Source: Pseudomonas fluorescens
GTDB lineage: Bacteria; Pseudomonadota; Gammaproteobacteria; Pseudomonadales; Pseudomonadaceae
Length of the DNA: 64,000 nucleotides
Direction of reading: 5' to 3'
Assembly (NCBI RefSeq): GCF_002022275.1
Contig: NZ_MSDF01000031.1
Span: 1-64,000, forward strand
Shown here: one piece after another, positions 9,356-19,019 of the stretch
How positions within the stretch are numbered: the first letter of the stretch is position 1
How the letters are laid out: the number at the start of each line of letters is the position of its first letter
The notes under the pieces: model-generated
The model's database searches: none
What the model saw: the letters and a program-made list of their open reading frames with translations, nothing else
What the model was told of the DNA's origin: nothing
Made by a program: the position numbers and the translations under genes

Positions 9356-9796
9356 CTATTCGCCGCGGATGTACTGCTCCAGCTGTCTGATCATATCGGC
9401 CTGCTCGGCAATGGCTTCTTTGACCAGGTCGCCGATGGACAACAGCCCCAGCAGTTTGCCGTCTTCGACCACCGGCAAATGGCGCAGGTGACTGTCGGTC
9501 ATGATGTTCATGCATTCATCGACCTTTTTATGGCTGTCGACGGTAATAACAGGAGAACTCATCACCTCATGGACCTTGGTGGTGACCGACGACAGCCCCT
9601 TGAGCATGATTTTGCGTGCGTAATCACGTTCACTGATGATCCCTACCACCGCCCCGTCCTTGACGACCGGCAATGCCCCGACGTTTTTTTCCGACATGCG
9701 CACCAGTGCTTCAAACACGGTGTGGTCCCACTGGATGGTGTGGACGTCCTGATTCTTCTGGTCCTTGGCTTTGAGCACTTCTGCGACGGTTTTCAT
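9356..9796 (-). CDS. Tandem CBS-domain protein
   Basis: 146 residues made of two CBS domains (about 10-65 and 75-135). Typical elements are NVGALPVVKDGAVVGIISERD and HLRHLPVVEDGKLLGLLSIGD. Such stand-alone CBS pairs bind AMP, ATP or NAD(H) and regulate partners. ATG 9796 (MKTVAEVLKAK) has GGAG upstream and fits the family; a GTG at 9829 preceded by GGGGACC would add 11 residues. First gene of the CBS-Sir2 pair. Confidence 0.9.
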   Translation of the reverse strand: MKTVAEVLKAKDQKNQDVHTIQWDHTVFEALVRMSEKNVGALPVVKDGAVVGIISERDYARKIMLKGLSSVTTKVHEVMSSPVITVDSHKKVDECMNIMTDSHLRHLPVVEDGKLLGLLSIGDLVKEAIAEQADMIRQLEQYIRGE

Positions 9797-9925
9797 GGCG
9801 GCCACTCCGGTATTGTTGTTAGTAGACACGGTCCCCTACAGAATCCTAGACGGCCTGTGGCGGAGCAAGGTCCAAAGCGGCATCAAACCCGTCGAAAAAC
9901 GTCATTCACCGGTTTTTTTTGGTAT

Positions 9926-11881
9926 TTACCCGGCGTTTGAAGGCTTTTTCGCGCGCTTGGGGGCCGCTGCCGTCTTGCGTGGGGCCGCCTTGCGTTTCTT
10001 TTTCCACGGCGCGGCACCCCGACCTGCCGGGCTGGCCGGACCAGTGATGGTCATGCGCATGCCGTTGCAGCGTGCCACTTGTTTGCTCATCCAGGCCGCC
10101 TGTTTGGCGACGAACTCTTCCAGGCTCATTTCGCCGCTCTGCACCATGTCCAGCGCCTGTTCCCAGATGGCGGTGGTGCCCGGGTCGGCAATGGCGCGGG
10201 GCACTGCGTCGATCAAACTGAACGCCGCCGGGGTGGCCGATAGCGCTTTGCCGTTTTTCACCAGGTAACCACGGTCCAGCAGGCCCTGGATAATTCCGGC
10301 GCGGGTGGCTTCGGTACCAATACCAGTGGTGTCCTTGAGCTTTTGCTTGAGCAGCGGATCTTCCACCAGCTTGGCGACGTTTTTCATCGCCTTGATCAGG
10401 TCGCCTTCGGTGAACGGTTTGGGCGGCTGAGTCCACAGGTCTTTGAGGTTGACCTTGGCGACCGCGTAATCCTGACCCTGACCCTGAACCAGCATCGGCA
10501 AGGCTTGCGGCGCTGGCGCTTCACGCCCTTTGGCCGGTGCCAGTGCTTCGGGCAAGGCGCGCTTCCAGCCCGGCTCGATCACGACTTTGCCCACCGCACG
10601 CAGTGCAAAGCCTGCGCAATCGAAGTCTGCCTGGGTGCGATCGTATTCATGGTTGGGCAGGAACTGCGCCAAATAACGTGCGCGAATCAGCGTATAAACC
10701 GCGCGGTGTTTACCGGTGAGCTGGCTGACATCCTTTCCGGCCCCGGTGGGAATGATGCCGTGGTGGGCGCTGACCTTGGCGTCATTCCAGGCCCGTGAAC
10801 GGCGCTGGGCATCGATATGCGGCATCAGCTCATTCACTGCGGCATCTGCACGGCCCAGTGCTGCGAGAATTGTCGGCGCGTCACTGTGCTGACTGACGGG
10901 CAGGTAACCGCAATCACTGCGCGGGTAGGTGATGGCCTTGTGGGTTTCGTAAAGTGATTGGGCGATATCCAGGGTTTCCTGGGCGCCGAGGCCGAGCTTC
11001 TTCGAACAGATTTCCTGCAAGGTACCCAGGTCGAAGGGCAGGGGGGCGACCTCGCGCATTCGCTCGGTTCGCAGCTTGACCAACCGCGCGATGGCGGCGT
11101 TTCGCATCGCATCGGCAGCGTCGCGGGCCAATTGCGGGTTGAGGCAGCGGCCTTGATCGTCACAGGCATCCTCGTCCGCTCGCCATTGAGCGGTGAAGGT
11201 CATTGTTTCGTGGCGCAGGTCCACATCAATAGCCCAGTAAGCCACGGGCACGAAGTCGGCGATGCTGCGGTCGCGGTCCACCACCAGCCGCAAGGTGGGC
11301 GTTTGCACACGGCCTACCGGCAACACGCCTTGATACCCGGATTGGCGCCCGAGCAAGGTAAACAGGCGGCTCATGTTCATGCCGATCAGCCAGTCGGCGC
11401 GAGAACGGCCGAGGGCCGAGTGATACAGGCTGAACGTCTCGGCGCCGGGTTTGAGTGCAGCCAGGGCCTTGCGGATAGAGGCGTCATCCAGCGCCGATAA
11501 CCATAGCCGCTGAATCGGCCCGCGATACCGGCAATGCTCCACCAGTTCGCGAGCAATCATCTCGCCCTCGCGGTCGGCGTCGGTGGCGATCACCAGTTCC
11601 TGAGCTTCCCCCAACAGACGCTTGACGGCCTTGTACTGGCTCGCGGTCTTGGGCTTGACCTGCATCTTCCATTTTTCCGGGACGATCGGCAGGTCGGCCA
11701 GCACCCAGCGTTTGTATTTGGCGTCGTAGGCGTCGGGCGGGGCGGTTTCAAGCAGATGACCGATGCACCAGGTGACCGTGACCCCGTTCCCCACCCAGCA
11801 ACCGTCGCCACGGCGACTGGCGCCGAGCACGGCCGCAATATCCTTGGCCTGGGAGGGTTTTTCACAGAGGTACAGCCGCAT
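9926..11881 (-). CDS. topB: DNA topoisomerase III
   Basis: 651 residues. N-terminal TOPRIM domain (MRLYLCEKPSQAKDIAAVLG; acidic DADREGE) followed by a type IA core with the catalytic tyrosine in ITYPRSDCGYLP. The C-terminus is a Lys/Arg/Ala-rich tail (from about residue 615) instead of zinc fingers, as usual for TopB. It decatenates replication intermediates. Start chosen at 11881 by family N-terminus; an ATG five codons upstream is possible and no strong ribosome site is seen for either. Confidence 0.95.
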   Translation of the reverse strand: MRLYLCEKPSQAKDIAAVLGASRRGDGCWVGNGVTVTWCIGHLLETAPPDAYDAKYKRWVLADLPIVPEKWKMQVKPKTASQYKAVKRLLGEAQELVIATDADREGEMIARELVEHCRYRGPIQRLWLSALDDASIRKALAALKPGAETFSLYHSALGRSRADWLIGMNMSRLFTLLGRQSGYQGVLPVGRVQTPTLRLVVDRDRSIADFVPVAYWAIDVDLRHETMTFTAQWRADEDACDDQGRCLNPQLARDAADAMRNAAIARLVKLRTERMREVAPLPFDLGTLQEICSKKLGLGAQETLDIAQSLYETHKAITYPRSDCGYLPVSQHSDAPTILAALGRADAAVNELMPHIDAQRRSRAWNDAKVSAHHGIIPTGAGKDVSQLTGKHRAVYTLIRARYLAQFLPNHEYDRTQADFDCAGFALRAVGKVVIEPGWKRALPEALAPAKGREAPAPQALPMLVQGQGQDYAVAKVNLKDLWTQPPKPFTEGDLIKAMKNVAKLVEDPLLKQKLKDTTGIGTEATRAGIIQGLLDRGYLVKNGKALSATPAAFSLIDAVPRAIADPGTTAIWEQALDMVQSGEMSLEEFVAKQAAWMSKQVARCNGMRMTITGPASPAGRGAAPWKKKRKAAPRKTAAAPKRAKKPSNAG

Positions 11882-11979
11882 GCTCAGCCCATTCATTACA
11901 CAGTTGAATGCAGAGCAGGATGGGCAAAAGAAGGGATTTGATCAACCATTATCTGGATGGATATACAGCGATTTGTGTG

Positions 11980-12006
11980 TGCCCCCACCCGATCAAGGTG
12001 GGGGCA
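11980..12006 (-). terminator. GC-rich hairpin, probable terminator of the MHS transporter gene
   Basis: Perfect 10-bp stem TGCCCCCACC / GGTGGGGGCA just beyond the transporter stop codon. The following minus-strand sequence (CACACAAATC) lacks a T-run, so termination by this hairpin alone is uncertain. Confidence 0.5.
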
Positions 12007-12013
12007 CCGCCGG

Positions 12014-13636
12014 TCAGTTGTTATCGATATCCACATGCCGGGTTTCTTTGAGGCAGAACAACCCGACAATCAGGCTCACCCCCGTCACCACCACCGGGTA
12101 CCACAGGCCGTAGAAGATATCGCCCGTGTACACCACCAGGGCAAACGACACCGTCGGCAGGAACCCGCCAAACCAGCCGTTGCCGATGTGGTAGGGCAGC
12201 GACATCGAGGTGTAGCGGATACGCGTCGGGAACAACTCCACCATCAACGCCGCCAGCGGGCCGTAGCACATGGCGGCGATCAGGATCAGCGCCACGATCA
12301 GCACCACCACCATGGTTTTGTTGACCTGCGCCACATCCGCCGAGCTTGGGTAGCCGGCCAGCGTCACGGCGCCGCGCAAGGCGGCTTCGTCGAAACCGTC
12401 GATGCGCACGTCGCCCACGCTCACCTGCACCGGGCTGCCCGCCGGGGCAGCGCTGCTGCTGTAAGGCAGGCCCTGTTTGACCAGGAAGGTCTTGACCTTG
12501 TCGCACGGGCTGTCAAATTTCGCCTTGCCCACCGGGTCGAACTGGAAGGTGCAGGTGGCCGGGTCGGCCAGCACGGTGATCGGCGCCTGATGGCTGGCCT
12601 GGTCCATCGCCGGGTTGGTGTAGTGCGCCAGGCTTTTGAAGATCGGGAAGTACAGCGCGGTGGCCAGCAACAGGCCGAGCATCAACACCGGTTTGCGCCC
12701 GACCTTGTCCGACAGCCAGCCAAACAGAATGAAGAACGGCGCACCGATCACCACGCTGATGATCAACAGCATGTTGGCCAGCGCCGGGTCCATTTTCAGG
12801 AATTGGGTGAGGAAAAACAGCACATAGAACTGCGCCGCGTAGAAGGTCACCGCTTGCCCGCCGTTAATGCTGAACAGCGCAATCAGCACGATCTTGAGGT
12901 TTTCCCATTTGCCGAACGAGTCGCGAATCGGCGACTTGCTGGCCTTGCCTTCCTCTTTCATTTTCAGGAACGCAGGGGACTCATGCAGGCTCATGCGGAT
13001 CCAGGTGGAAATACCCAGCAGCACAATCGAAAACAGGAACGGAATCCGCCAGCCCCACACCTCGAACTGATCGCCGGTGAAGTAGCGGCAGGCCAGCACC
13101 ACCAACAGCGACAGCAGCAGGCCGAGGGTTGCAGTGGATTGAATCCAACTGGTGTGGAAGCCGCGTTTGCCAGCCGGTGCATGCTCGGCCACATAGGTGG
13201 CCGCGCCGCCGTATTCACCGCCCAGCGCCAGGCCTTGCAGCATGCGCAACACGATCAGGATGATCGGCGCGGCAATGCCGATGCTCGCGTAGGTCGGCAA
13301 CAGCCCGACACAAAACGTCGCCACGCCCATCAGAATGATGGTCACCAGGAAGGTGTATTTGCGCCCGATCATGTCGCCCAGACGCCCGAATACCAGCGCG
13401 CCGAAAGGCCGTACCACGAAGCCGGCGGCAAAGGCCATCAAGGCAAAGATAAACGCCGTGGTGTCGTTGACCCCGGCAAAGAACTGCTTGCTGATCACTG
13501 CCGCCAGAGCGCCGTAGAGGAAAAAGTCATACCACTCGAACACCGTCCCGAGGGAGGAGGCGAAGATGACTTTCTTTGAGTCGTTGCGGGTGCTCGCATC
13601 GATTGCCGAGCCCAGGGGTTGAGCATGTTCTGACAT
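12014..13636 (-). CDS. MHS-family MFS transporter with large periplasmic insert
   Basis: 540 residues, longer than the usual 430-450 of the metabolite:H+ symporter family (ShiA, ProP, KgtP relatives). Typical motifs are FEWYDFFLYG at 33-42, GRLGDMIGRK at 84-93 and LGGEYGGAATYVAEHAP. Between the seventh and eighth membrane segments about 100 residues (338-440) form a soluble insert with Cys362 and Cys378, possibly a disulfide. ATG 13636 follows GAGGGACACCCG. It lies 65 bp after the GMC oxidoreductase, so it probably imports that enzyme's substrate. The substrate is not identifiable. Confidence 0.9.
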   Translation of the reverse strand: MSEHAQPLGSAIDASTRNDSKKVIFASSLGTVFEWYDFFLYGALAAVISKQFFAGVNDTTAFIFALMAFAAGFVVRPFGALVFGRLGDMIGRKYTFLVTIILMGVATFCVGLLPTYASIGIAAPIILIVLRMLQGLALGGEYGGAATYVAEHAPAGKRGFHTSWIQSTATLGLLLSLLVVLACRYFTGDQFEVWGWRIPFLFSIVLLGISTWIRMSLHESPAFLKMKEEGKASKSPIRDSFGKWENLKIVLIALFSINGGQAVTFYAAQFYVLFFLTQFLKMDPALANMLLIISVVIGAPFFILFGWLSDKVGRKPVLMLGLLLATALYFPIFKSLAHYTNPAMDQASHQAPITVLADPATCTFQFDPVGKAKFDSPCDKVKTFLVKQGLPYSSSAAPAGSPVQVSVGDVRIDGFDEAALRGAVTLAGYPSSADVAQVNKTMVVVLIVALILIAAMCYGPLAALMVELFPTRIRYTSMSLPYHIGNGWFGGFLPTVSFALVVYTGDIFYGLWYPVVVTGVSLIVGLFCLKETRHVDIDNN

Positions 13637-13701
13637 CGGGTGTCCCTCACAGTGATTATTTATTGTTGTTCCACTGTCGGCGCCGGGTGTGGCGCCGCTA
13701 T

Positions 13702-15348
13702 TCAGATTGCATGAACCAGTTCTTTCTCGGGAGCAAGATTCCTTGTGTTCGGCGTCAGGATCAGTTGCGCGGCTTTCTCCGCGATCATCAGTGTAGGTGA
13801 GCAAGTGTTGCCAGACGTGATGCGCGGCATCACCGAGGCATCGGCAATGCGCAGGCCGGGCACGCCGTGCACGCGCAGTTGTGCGTCGACCACGGCGTCT
13901 TTGTCGTCGCCCATGCGGCAGGTGCCCACCGGGTGAAAGATCGTCGTGCCGATGCGCGCGGCGGCTTCGTGCAATTGTTCCTCGGTTTGCAGTGAGTCGC
14001 CGGGCAGGTATTCCACCGGTTTGAACTGGCTCAGGGCGGGAGCCGCGACGATACGGCGAGTCAGGCGGATGGCATCGGCGGCCACCCGCAGATCTTCCGG
14101 ATGGCTGAGGTAATTGGGCCGGATCAGCGGCGCATCCGCAGGGTTGGCCGAGCGGATATCGATACGCCCACGGCTTTGCGGGCGCAGGTCGCAGACCGAC
14201 GCGGTAAAGGCCGGGAACGCGTGCAACGGTTCGCCAAAGCGCTCCAGAGACAGCGGCTGCACATGGTATTCAAGGTTGGCCGAGGTTTGTTCCGGGCCGG
14301 AGCGGGCAAATGCGCCGAGCTGGCTGGGCGCCATCGACAGCGGGCCGCTGCGGTCATACAGGTAGCGCAGGCCCATGCCCATCTTGCCGAGCAGGGTCCC
14401 GGCAACTTGGTTGAGGGTGCGGGCGTTTTCCAGTTTGTAGATCAGCCGCAGTTGCAGGTGATCCTGCAGGTTGCCGCCGACGCCCGGCAGTTCGTGCAGC
14501 ACATTGATGCCCAAGGGTTTCAGCACACTGGACGGGCCGATCCCCGAGCGCTGCAGGATGCCCGGGGAGCCTACGGAGCCCGCGCAGAGCACGATTTCCT
14601 TGCGTGCCTTCCACGTCACCTGTTGGTCGTGCTGACGCCCAACGACTGCCGAAGCCCGGCCGTTTTCGAGCACCACGCGGTCGACTTCCACTTCAGTCAG
14701 CACCGTAAGGTTGGGGCGCTGGCGGATCGGTTTGAGAAACGCCTTGGCCGCATTCCAGCGCACTCCGGCCTTCTGGTTGACCTGGAAGTAGCCGCAGCCT
14801 TCGTTATCGCCCTGATTGAAGTCGCTGATCGGCGCGATGCCGCTTTGCGCCGCTGCGTCACGAAAAGCATCCAGGATCGGCCAGTGCAGACGCTGTTGCT
14901 CGACGCGCCATTCACCGCCGTCGCTGTGAAACTCCGAACCACCGGCAAAATGGTTTTCGCTCTGTTTGAACAGCGGCAGTACGTCTTTCCAGGCCCAACC
15001 TGCATTGCCTTCGGCCGCCCAGCCGTCGTAGTCCCGGGCCTGGCCGCGCATATAGATCATGCCGTTGATGGAAGAGCAGCCGCCCAACACCTTGCCGCGC
15101 GGGTAACTCAGGGCACGGCCTTGCAGGCCTTCCTGGTCTTCGGTCTTGAAGCACCAGTCGGTGCGCGGGTTTCCGATGCAGAACAGGTAGCCGACGGGAA
15201 TATGGATCCAGGGGTAATTGTCGCGGCCACCGGCTTCAAGCAGCAGCACGCGATGGGCGGGGTTGGCGGACAGTCGATTGGCGAGCAGGCAGCCTGCGGG
15301 GCCGGCGCCTACTACCACGTAATCGTATTCAGCAGCTGCAATGGGCAT
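13702..15348 (-). CDS. GMC-family FAD-dependent alcohol/choline-type dehydrogenase
   Basis: 548 residues. The FAD-binding Rossmann motif VVVGAGPAGCLLANRLS, the GMC signature PRGKVLGGCSSINGMIYMRG, and the C-terminal active-site His/Asn region (FHPVGTCRMG, SGNTCSPTLMIAEKAA) are intact. These enzymes oxidise alcohols such as choline, polyethylene glycol or aliphatic alcohols. Start 15348 gives the correct N-terminus. It is cotranscribed with the MHS transporter and divergent from a LysR gene, a typical catabolic arrangement. No betB or betI neighbours, so a choline role is not favoured. Confidence 0.92.
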   Translation of the reverse strand: MPIAAAEYDYVVVGAGPAGCLLANRLSANPAHRVLLLEAGGRDNYPWIHIPVGYLFCIGNPRTDWCFKTEDQEGLQGRALSYPRGKVLGGCSSINGMIYMRGQARDYDGWAAEGNAGWAWKDVLPLFKQSENHFAGGSEFHSDGGEWRVEQQRLHWPILDAFRDAAAQSGIAPISDFNQGDNEGCGYFQVNQKAGVRWNAAKAFLKPIRQRPNLTVLTEVEVDRVVLENGRASAVVGRQHDQQVTWKARKEIVLCAGSVGSPGILQRSGIGPSSVLKPLGINVLHELPGVGGNLQDHLQLRLIYKLENARTLNQVAGTLLGKMGMGLRYLYDRSGPLSMAPSQLGAFARSGPEQTSANLEYHVQPLSLERFGEPLHAFPAFTASVCDLRPQSRGRIDIRSANPADAPLIRPNYLSHPEDLRVAADAIRLTRRIVAAPALSQFKPVEYLPGDSLQTEEQLHEAAARIGTTIFHPVGTCRMGDDKDAVVDAQLRVHGVPGLRIADASVMPRITSGNTCSPTLMIAEKAAQLILTPNTRNLAPEKELVHAI

Positions 15349-15389
15349 CTGAGGTCTCGCTTGTTTTTCTTATTGGCTCCATCCTAGTT

Positions 15390-15419
15390 GTTAGTTTTCG
15401 TCTTAAAAATGTTAGTTTT
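15390..15419. repeat. Phased direct repeats in GMC-LysR intergenic region
   Basis: GTTAGTTTT occurs at 15390-15398 and 15411-15419, spaced 21 bp (two helical turns), between the divergent GMC and LysR genes; candidate regulator site. Confidence 0.35.
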
Positions 15420-15499
15420 TACCCAGCTGCTGTGCGTTTTTAAACAGCACACCACAAGGGGGGCTTGGGAAATACTTATGTCCAAGGGAGTGAGGCGAC

Positions 15500-16390
15500 A
15501 TGTTCGACTGGAATGACCTGCGGTATTTTCTGGAGTTGCAGCGCAGCGGGCGCCTGCTCACCGCCGCGCAGCGCCTGAAAACCACGCACGCGACCGTTGC
15601 CCGGCACATAGAAGCCATCGAAAAAAGCCTTGGCACCGCGCTGTTTGTGCAGCACGCCCAAGGCTACGAGCTGACCCCCGCCGGTGAAGCCCTGCTCAAA
15701 CACGCCGAAGCCATGGAAAACGTCGCGTTGTTGGCTGAAGACGAACTCACCCACTCCTCTGCGCCATTGGGCAAGATCCGCCTCGGCGTGGCTGAAGGTT
15801 TGGGCGTGATGTTCCTCGCCAGCCGCATGGGCGGGCTGTTTGAACGCTATCCGGGGCTGGAAGTGGAACTGGTGGCCGTGCCGCGTTTTGTGAGCATCCT
15901 TAACCGCGAAGCGGAAATCAGCATCCACCTCGAACGCCCGAGCGTCGATCAACTGGTCACGCGCAAACTCACCGACTACCGCCTCGCGCTCTATGCCAGC
16001 CGTGCCTATCTGGACCGCAACCCGCCCATCGAAAAACGCGAAGACCTCGCAGCCCATGCGTGGATCGATTATGTGGACGATTTGCTGTTCAGCCAGGAGC
16101 TGAAGTTTCTCAGCAGTTTTTGCCGTAACCCACGCGTGGTGTTCCACAGCACCAGCGTGATTGCTCAGCATCAGGCGGCGCGTTCGGGGCTGGGGATCGC
16201 GGTGTTGCCGTGTTTTATGGCAGCGGGGGACGCAGATCTGGTGCCCTTGCTGCCGGGAGAAGGAATTTCACGCAGCTACTGGATCAGCTCGCGCAGGGAG
16301 TTGCACAAATCAGTGCGGTTGCGAGTGTTGTGGGATTACGTGGTGGAGTTGTGCGCGCGGGAGCAAGGGTTGTTGCTGGGAGAAACCTGA
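15500..16390 (+). CDS. LysR-type transcriptional regulator
   Basis: 296 residues. N-terminal HTH (MFDWNDLRYFLELQRSGRLL, RLKTTHATVARHIEAIEKSLG) and a LysR effector domain to about residue 285. ATG 15500 follows AGGGAGTGAGGCGAC. Divergent to the GMC oxidoreductase/MHS transporter operon 151 bp away, so it is the probable regulator of that operon. Sequence style (WNDLRYFLELQRSGRL) resembles the AmpR/GcvA-like branch that often controls neighbouring oxidoreductases. Effector unknown. Confidence 0.9.
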   Translation: MFDWNDLRYFLELQRSGRLLTAAQRLKTTHATVARHIEAIEKSLGTALFVQHAQGYELTPAGEALLKHAEAMENVALLAEDELTHSSAPLGKIRLGVAEGLGVMFLASRMGGLFERYPGLEVELVAVPRFVSILNREAEISIHLERPSVDQLVTRKLTDYRLALYASRAYLDRNPPIEKREDLAAHAWIDYVDDLLFSQELKFLSSFCRNPRVVFHSTSVIAQHQAARSGLGIAVLPCFMAAGDADLVPLLPGEGISRSYWISSRRELHKSVRLRVLWDYVVELCAREQGLLLGET

Positions 16391-16410
16391 CTGAATACAC
16401 CGGATCAAAA

Positions 16411-16515
16411 CTGTGGGAGTGGGCTTGCTCGCGAATGCTGAGTATCAGACCCGAATGAGTCGACTGATACACCGCATTCGCGAGCAAGTCGAATCGTCGC
16501 ACCGCCGCTCCCACA
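16411..16515. repeat. REP palindrome, GGGCTTGCTCGCG type with asymmetric right arm
   Basis: Left arm CTGTGGGAGTGGGCTTGCTC; the right arm is interrupted by extra bases (TCGAATCGTCGCACCG) between GCGAGCAAG and CGCTCCCACA. Located between convergent LysR and AlkD-like genes. Confidence 0.8.
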
Positions 16516-16544
16516 TTGGATCTGTGTGGGTTCACTGGATTGCG

Positions 16545-17642
16545 TCAGGCGCGCAACTCAAACTCCACGCTCCCCAACCTTTCCCCATTCACCAACACAT
16601 GCACAACATGCCGGCCAGGGTAGTGCTTACGGGTGGTCATGTCGCGAATGTGCTGTTCGCGCCGAACGTGCTGCTGCTCGCCGGCTCCCAGGCTGAAGGC
16701 CTTGAGCTTGAACACCTTGTTTGCACTGTGGCCAGCGCTTTTCACGTAATCGATGGCGTAGTCGACCACCAGCTTCTGTGGCGCAGCAGCGATGGATTCC
16801 AGGCTGAAGGACAGATTGATACGCTCGCCGAGGTTGATCACTGCCGGCGTGACCTTCAAGTGGTGAAGCTTCACCTCGGCCTTGGCCCCCGCGCCCATGA
16901 TCGTCAGTGCGCGCGTATTGCCTCTCTTGATCAGGCTGCGCAGGGCATGGCGGGCGATCCAGGCGGTGTGCGGGTTGTCCAGTGACCAGCCTTCGATCAG
17001 TCCCAACACCCAGTCCGGGTGGTCCTTGGTGATGTCGTTGAGGTGGTTGGCCACCGATTTGCGCACGTACAGGCTGCTGTCGGCCTTGAGGTTGTCGATG
17101 ATCGCCGCGCACCGTTCAGGGTTGGCCTGCACTTCGACGAGGCGAAATGACCAGGGCAGGCGAGGGCGTGAACCTTCACTGGCCAGACGACGCACATGCT
17201 CGTTCTCATCCAGCGACCATGCCTGCATCATCGCCAGGGTGCGTTTGAAGTCCAGCAGCAGGAAGTGGCGGATGGCGAACTCGGCTGAACCAAACGTGGT
17301 GAAGTACTTGAGCGCAGCCATGGAACGCTTGAAATCCTCGTGCCCGTAACTCGCCACATAGTGTGGCAGGAACAGGCTGACAAACCCGCTGTTAAGGCGC
17401 GGCGCGAGGGCGTAAAGCAATTTGAGCGTCTGCGGGTAATCCAGCGGGATTACCGCGTGCAGGCTCTCGCTTACCCGCGCCATGCGCTGCATCACCGACA
17501 GCTCGGCCAGCCCGGTTTTGGCATGTTTGAGGAAGGCCTTGGCGTCGAACGCCGGGTACACCGCCGTCATCTCGGCAGCGATGTGTTGCAGGCGTTCAAC
17601 GTTGAAGATTTCCTTGAGGGCCGGGGCGCTTTGGTCGGTCAT
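16545..17642 (-). CDS. AlkD-like DNA alkylation repair protein (HEAT-like repeats)
   Basis: 365 residues. Helical HEAT-like repeat protein with the AlkD/AlkC features SFRLVEVQANPERCAAIIDN and DSSLYVRKSVANHLNDITKD followed by PDWVLGLIEGW, matching DNA alkylation repair enzymes that remove N3/N7-alkyl purines. After residue 260 there is a beta-rich tail (KLHHLKVTPAVINLGERINL to SVEFELRA) seen in a subset of Pseudomonas homologues. Start 17642 (MTDQSAPALKEIFN) lies 19 bp after the glutamine-synthetase-like gene, so it is the third gene of that operon. The link to polyamine or amine metabolism is unexplained. Confidence 0.8.
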   Translation of the reverse strand: MTDQSAPALKEIFNVERLQHIAAEMTAVYPAFDAKAFLKHAKTGLAELSVMQRMARVSESLHAVIPLDYPQTLKLLYALAPRLNSGFVSLFLPHYVASYGHEDFKRSMAALKYFTTFGSAEFAIRHFLLLDFKRTLAMMQAWSLDENEHVRRLASEGSRPRLPWSFRLVEVQANPERCAAIIDNLKADSSLYVRKSVANHLNDITKDHPDWVLGLIEGWSLDNPHTAWIARHALRSLIKRGNTRALTIMGAGAKAEVKLHHLKVTPAVINLGERINLSFSLESIAAAPQKLVVDYAIDYVKSAGHSANKVFKLKAFSLGAGEQQHVRREQHIRDMTTRKHYPGRHVVHVLVNGERLGSVEFELRA

Positions 17643-17661
17643 CGGTGAGTCCGCTTGAGGG

Positions 17662-19008
17662 TTAGAGAAACCAGCGATATTCCCGCGCATGCAGCTCATG
17701 CTGGAAGGCCAGGTGATCCTGGCGTTTGTTTTCGCAGTACACGTCGACAAACTCGGCGCCCAGCTTATCGCGCAATACCGGCTGGTGCCTCATGGCGCGT
17801 ACGGCGTCGAGCATTTCCAGAGGGAAATCGGTACCGCTGCTGCGGTCCTCGTTCAGGGGCGTGATGGGTTCGCGCTTGGCCTCAAGACCATGCTCCAGGC
17901 CGACGAGAATTGCCGCCAGCACCAGATACGGGTTGGCGTCTGCACTGGCCAGGCGGTGCTCGATGCGCAGGTTGCGCGGGTCGGACTCGGGAATGCGCAC
18001 GCAGGCGTCACGGTCCTCAAAGCCCCAACTGGCGCGGGTGGCGGCGTTGACCGTGCCGCCCAGACGGCGGAAGGCGTTGTGGTTCGGCGAGAAAATCGGC
18101 ATGCAGTGGGGCAGCAATTCCAGGCAACCGGCCACGGCGTGACGCAGCGGTTGCTGCTGGTGCGCCGCCAGCAGGTTGTTGCCCGCACCGTCATACAGGC
18201 TGACATGCACATGCATGCCGCTGCCGGGAAATTGCAGGTATGGCTTGGCCATGAAGCTGGCGCGGTAACCGTGCTTGAGTGCCACGCCACGTGTGCTGCG
18301 GCAGAACAGGGCAGCCCAGTCGGCGGCGCGCAGGCCATCGTCGAGGTGGCCGAAGTTGATTTCGAACTGGCCGGGGCCGATTTCGGCAGTGATCACCGTG
18401 ATGTCGATGCCCTGGTCCCTGGCGGTTTGCGCCATGTCGTCGAGCACGTCACTGAAGCGCGACAGACGCTCGATGTGCAGGTTGGGCTGGTCGTCGGCGT
18501 CATCGCTCAGCGGGTCGCGGGCGAACTGTGGCAAGCCGTTGTCGAGCTTCTTGTCGAACAAATAGAACTCCAGTTCGAATGCCACCACCGGGTGGATGCC
18601 CTTGTGTTGCAGACGTTCCAGCACCTTGGCCAGCACTTCGCGGGGTTCGAATTCGATGGGGGCTTCGGTGCCGTCGGAAGTGATCAGCATCTGCCCCAGC
18701 GGTTGTGATTCCCAGCTCACCGGCTTGAGCGTGCCAGGCACCAGGCGGCGGTTGGCATCCGGGTCGCCATCGTTGAAGCAGTAGTCGCCAATCTTGAACA
18801 GCCCGCCCTGAGCCCCCAGCAGCACGGCGTTCTGCGGCAGCTTCAAGGGGCTGCCGGCGGCGACTTTTTCGAGCATCTCCACCGGGTAGCGCTTACCGTA
18901 GAAGTGCCCCGGGATGTCCAGGGCGATCAGGTCAACGTAACGCACGTCGGGATGGTTCTGGCGAAAGGTCCGTACTTCGGCCAGCAACGTCGAGGAATGG
19001 CTTTTCAC
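17662..19008 (-). CDS. Glutamine-synthetase-family ligase (gamma-glutamylpolyamine synthetase-like)
   Basis: 448 residues from a GTG at 19008 that follows AGGAGCAACACCC. Glutamine synthetase elements are present: VVAFELEFYLFD, EIGPGQFEINFGH, the ATP-binding GSGMHVHVSLYD, NHNAFRRLGG and RIEHRLASADANPYLVLAAIL. The sequence belongs to the PuuA/Pau group, which glutamylates putrescine or other amines, rather than to GlnA, which is longer and lacks this N-terminus. It lies 11 bp downstream of an XRE-cupin regulator of the PuuR type, which supports amine catabolism. Substrate uncertain. Confidence 0.85.
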   Translation of the reverse strand: MKSHSSTLLAEVRTFRQNHPDVRYVDLIALDIPGHFYGKRYPVEMLEKVAAGSPLKLPQNAVLLGAQGGLFKIGDYCFNDGDPDANRRLVPGTLKPVSWESQPLGQMLITSDGTEAPIEFEPREVLAKVLERLQHKGIHPVVAFELEFYLFDKKLDNGLPQFARDPLSDDADDQPNLHIERLSRFSDVLDDMAQTARDQGIDITVITAEIGPGQFEINFGHLDDGLRAADWAALFCRSTRGVALKHGYRASFMAKPYLQFPGSGMHVHVSLYDGAGNNLLAAHQQQPLRHAVAGCLELLPHCMPIFSPNHNAFRRLGGTVNAATRASWGFEDRDACVRIPESDPRNLRIEHRLASADANPYLVLAAILVGLEHGLEAKREPITPLNEDRSSGTDFPLEMLDAVRAMRHQPVLRDKLGAEFVDVYCENKRQDHLAFQHELHAREYRWFL

Positions 19009-19019
19009 GGGTGTTGCTC

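Noticed and set aside
11957..13579. Plus-strand frame of 540 codons opposite the MHS transporter
   Set aside because: Extremely His/Gln/Arg-rich translation, typical of the complement of a membrane protein gene; no ribosome site.
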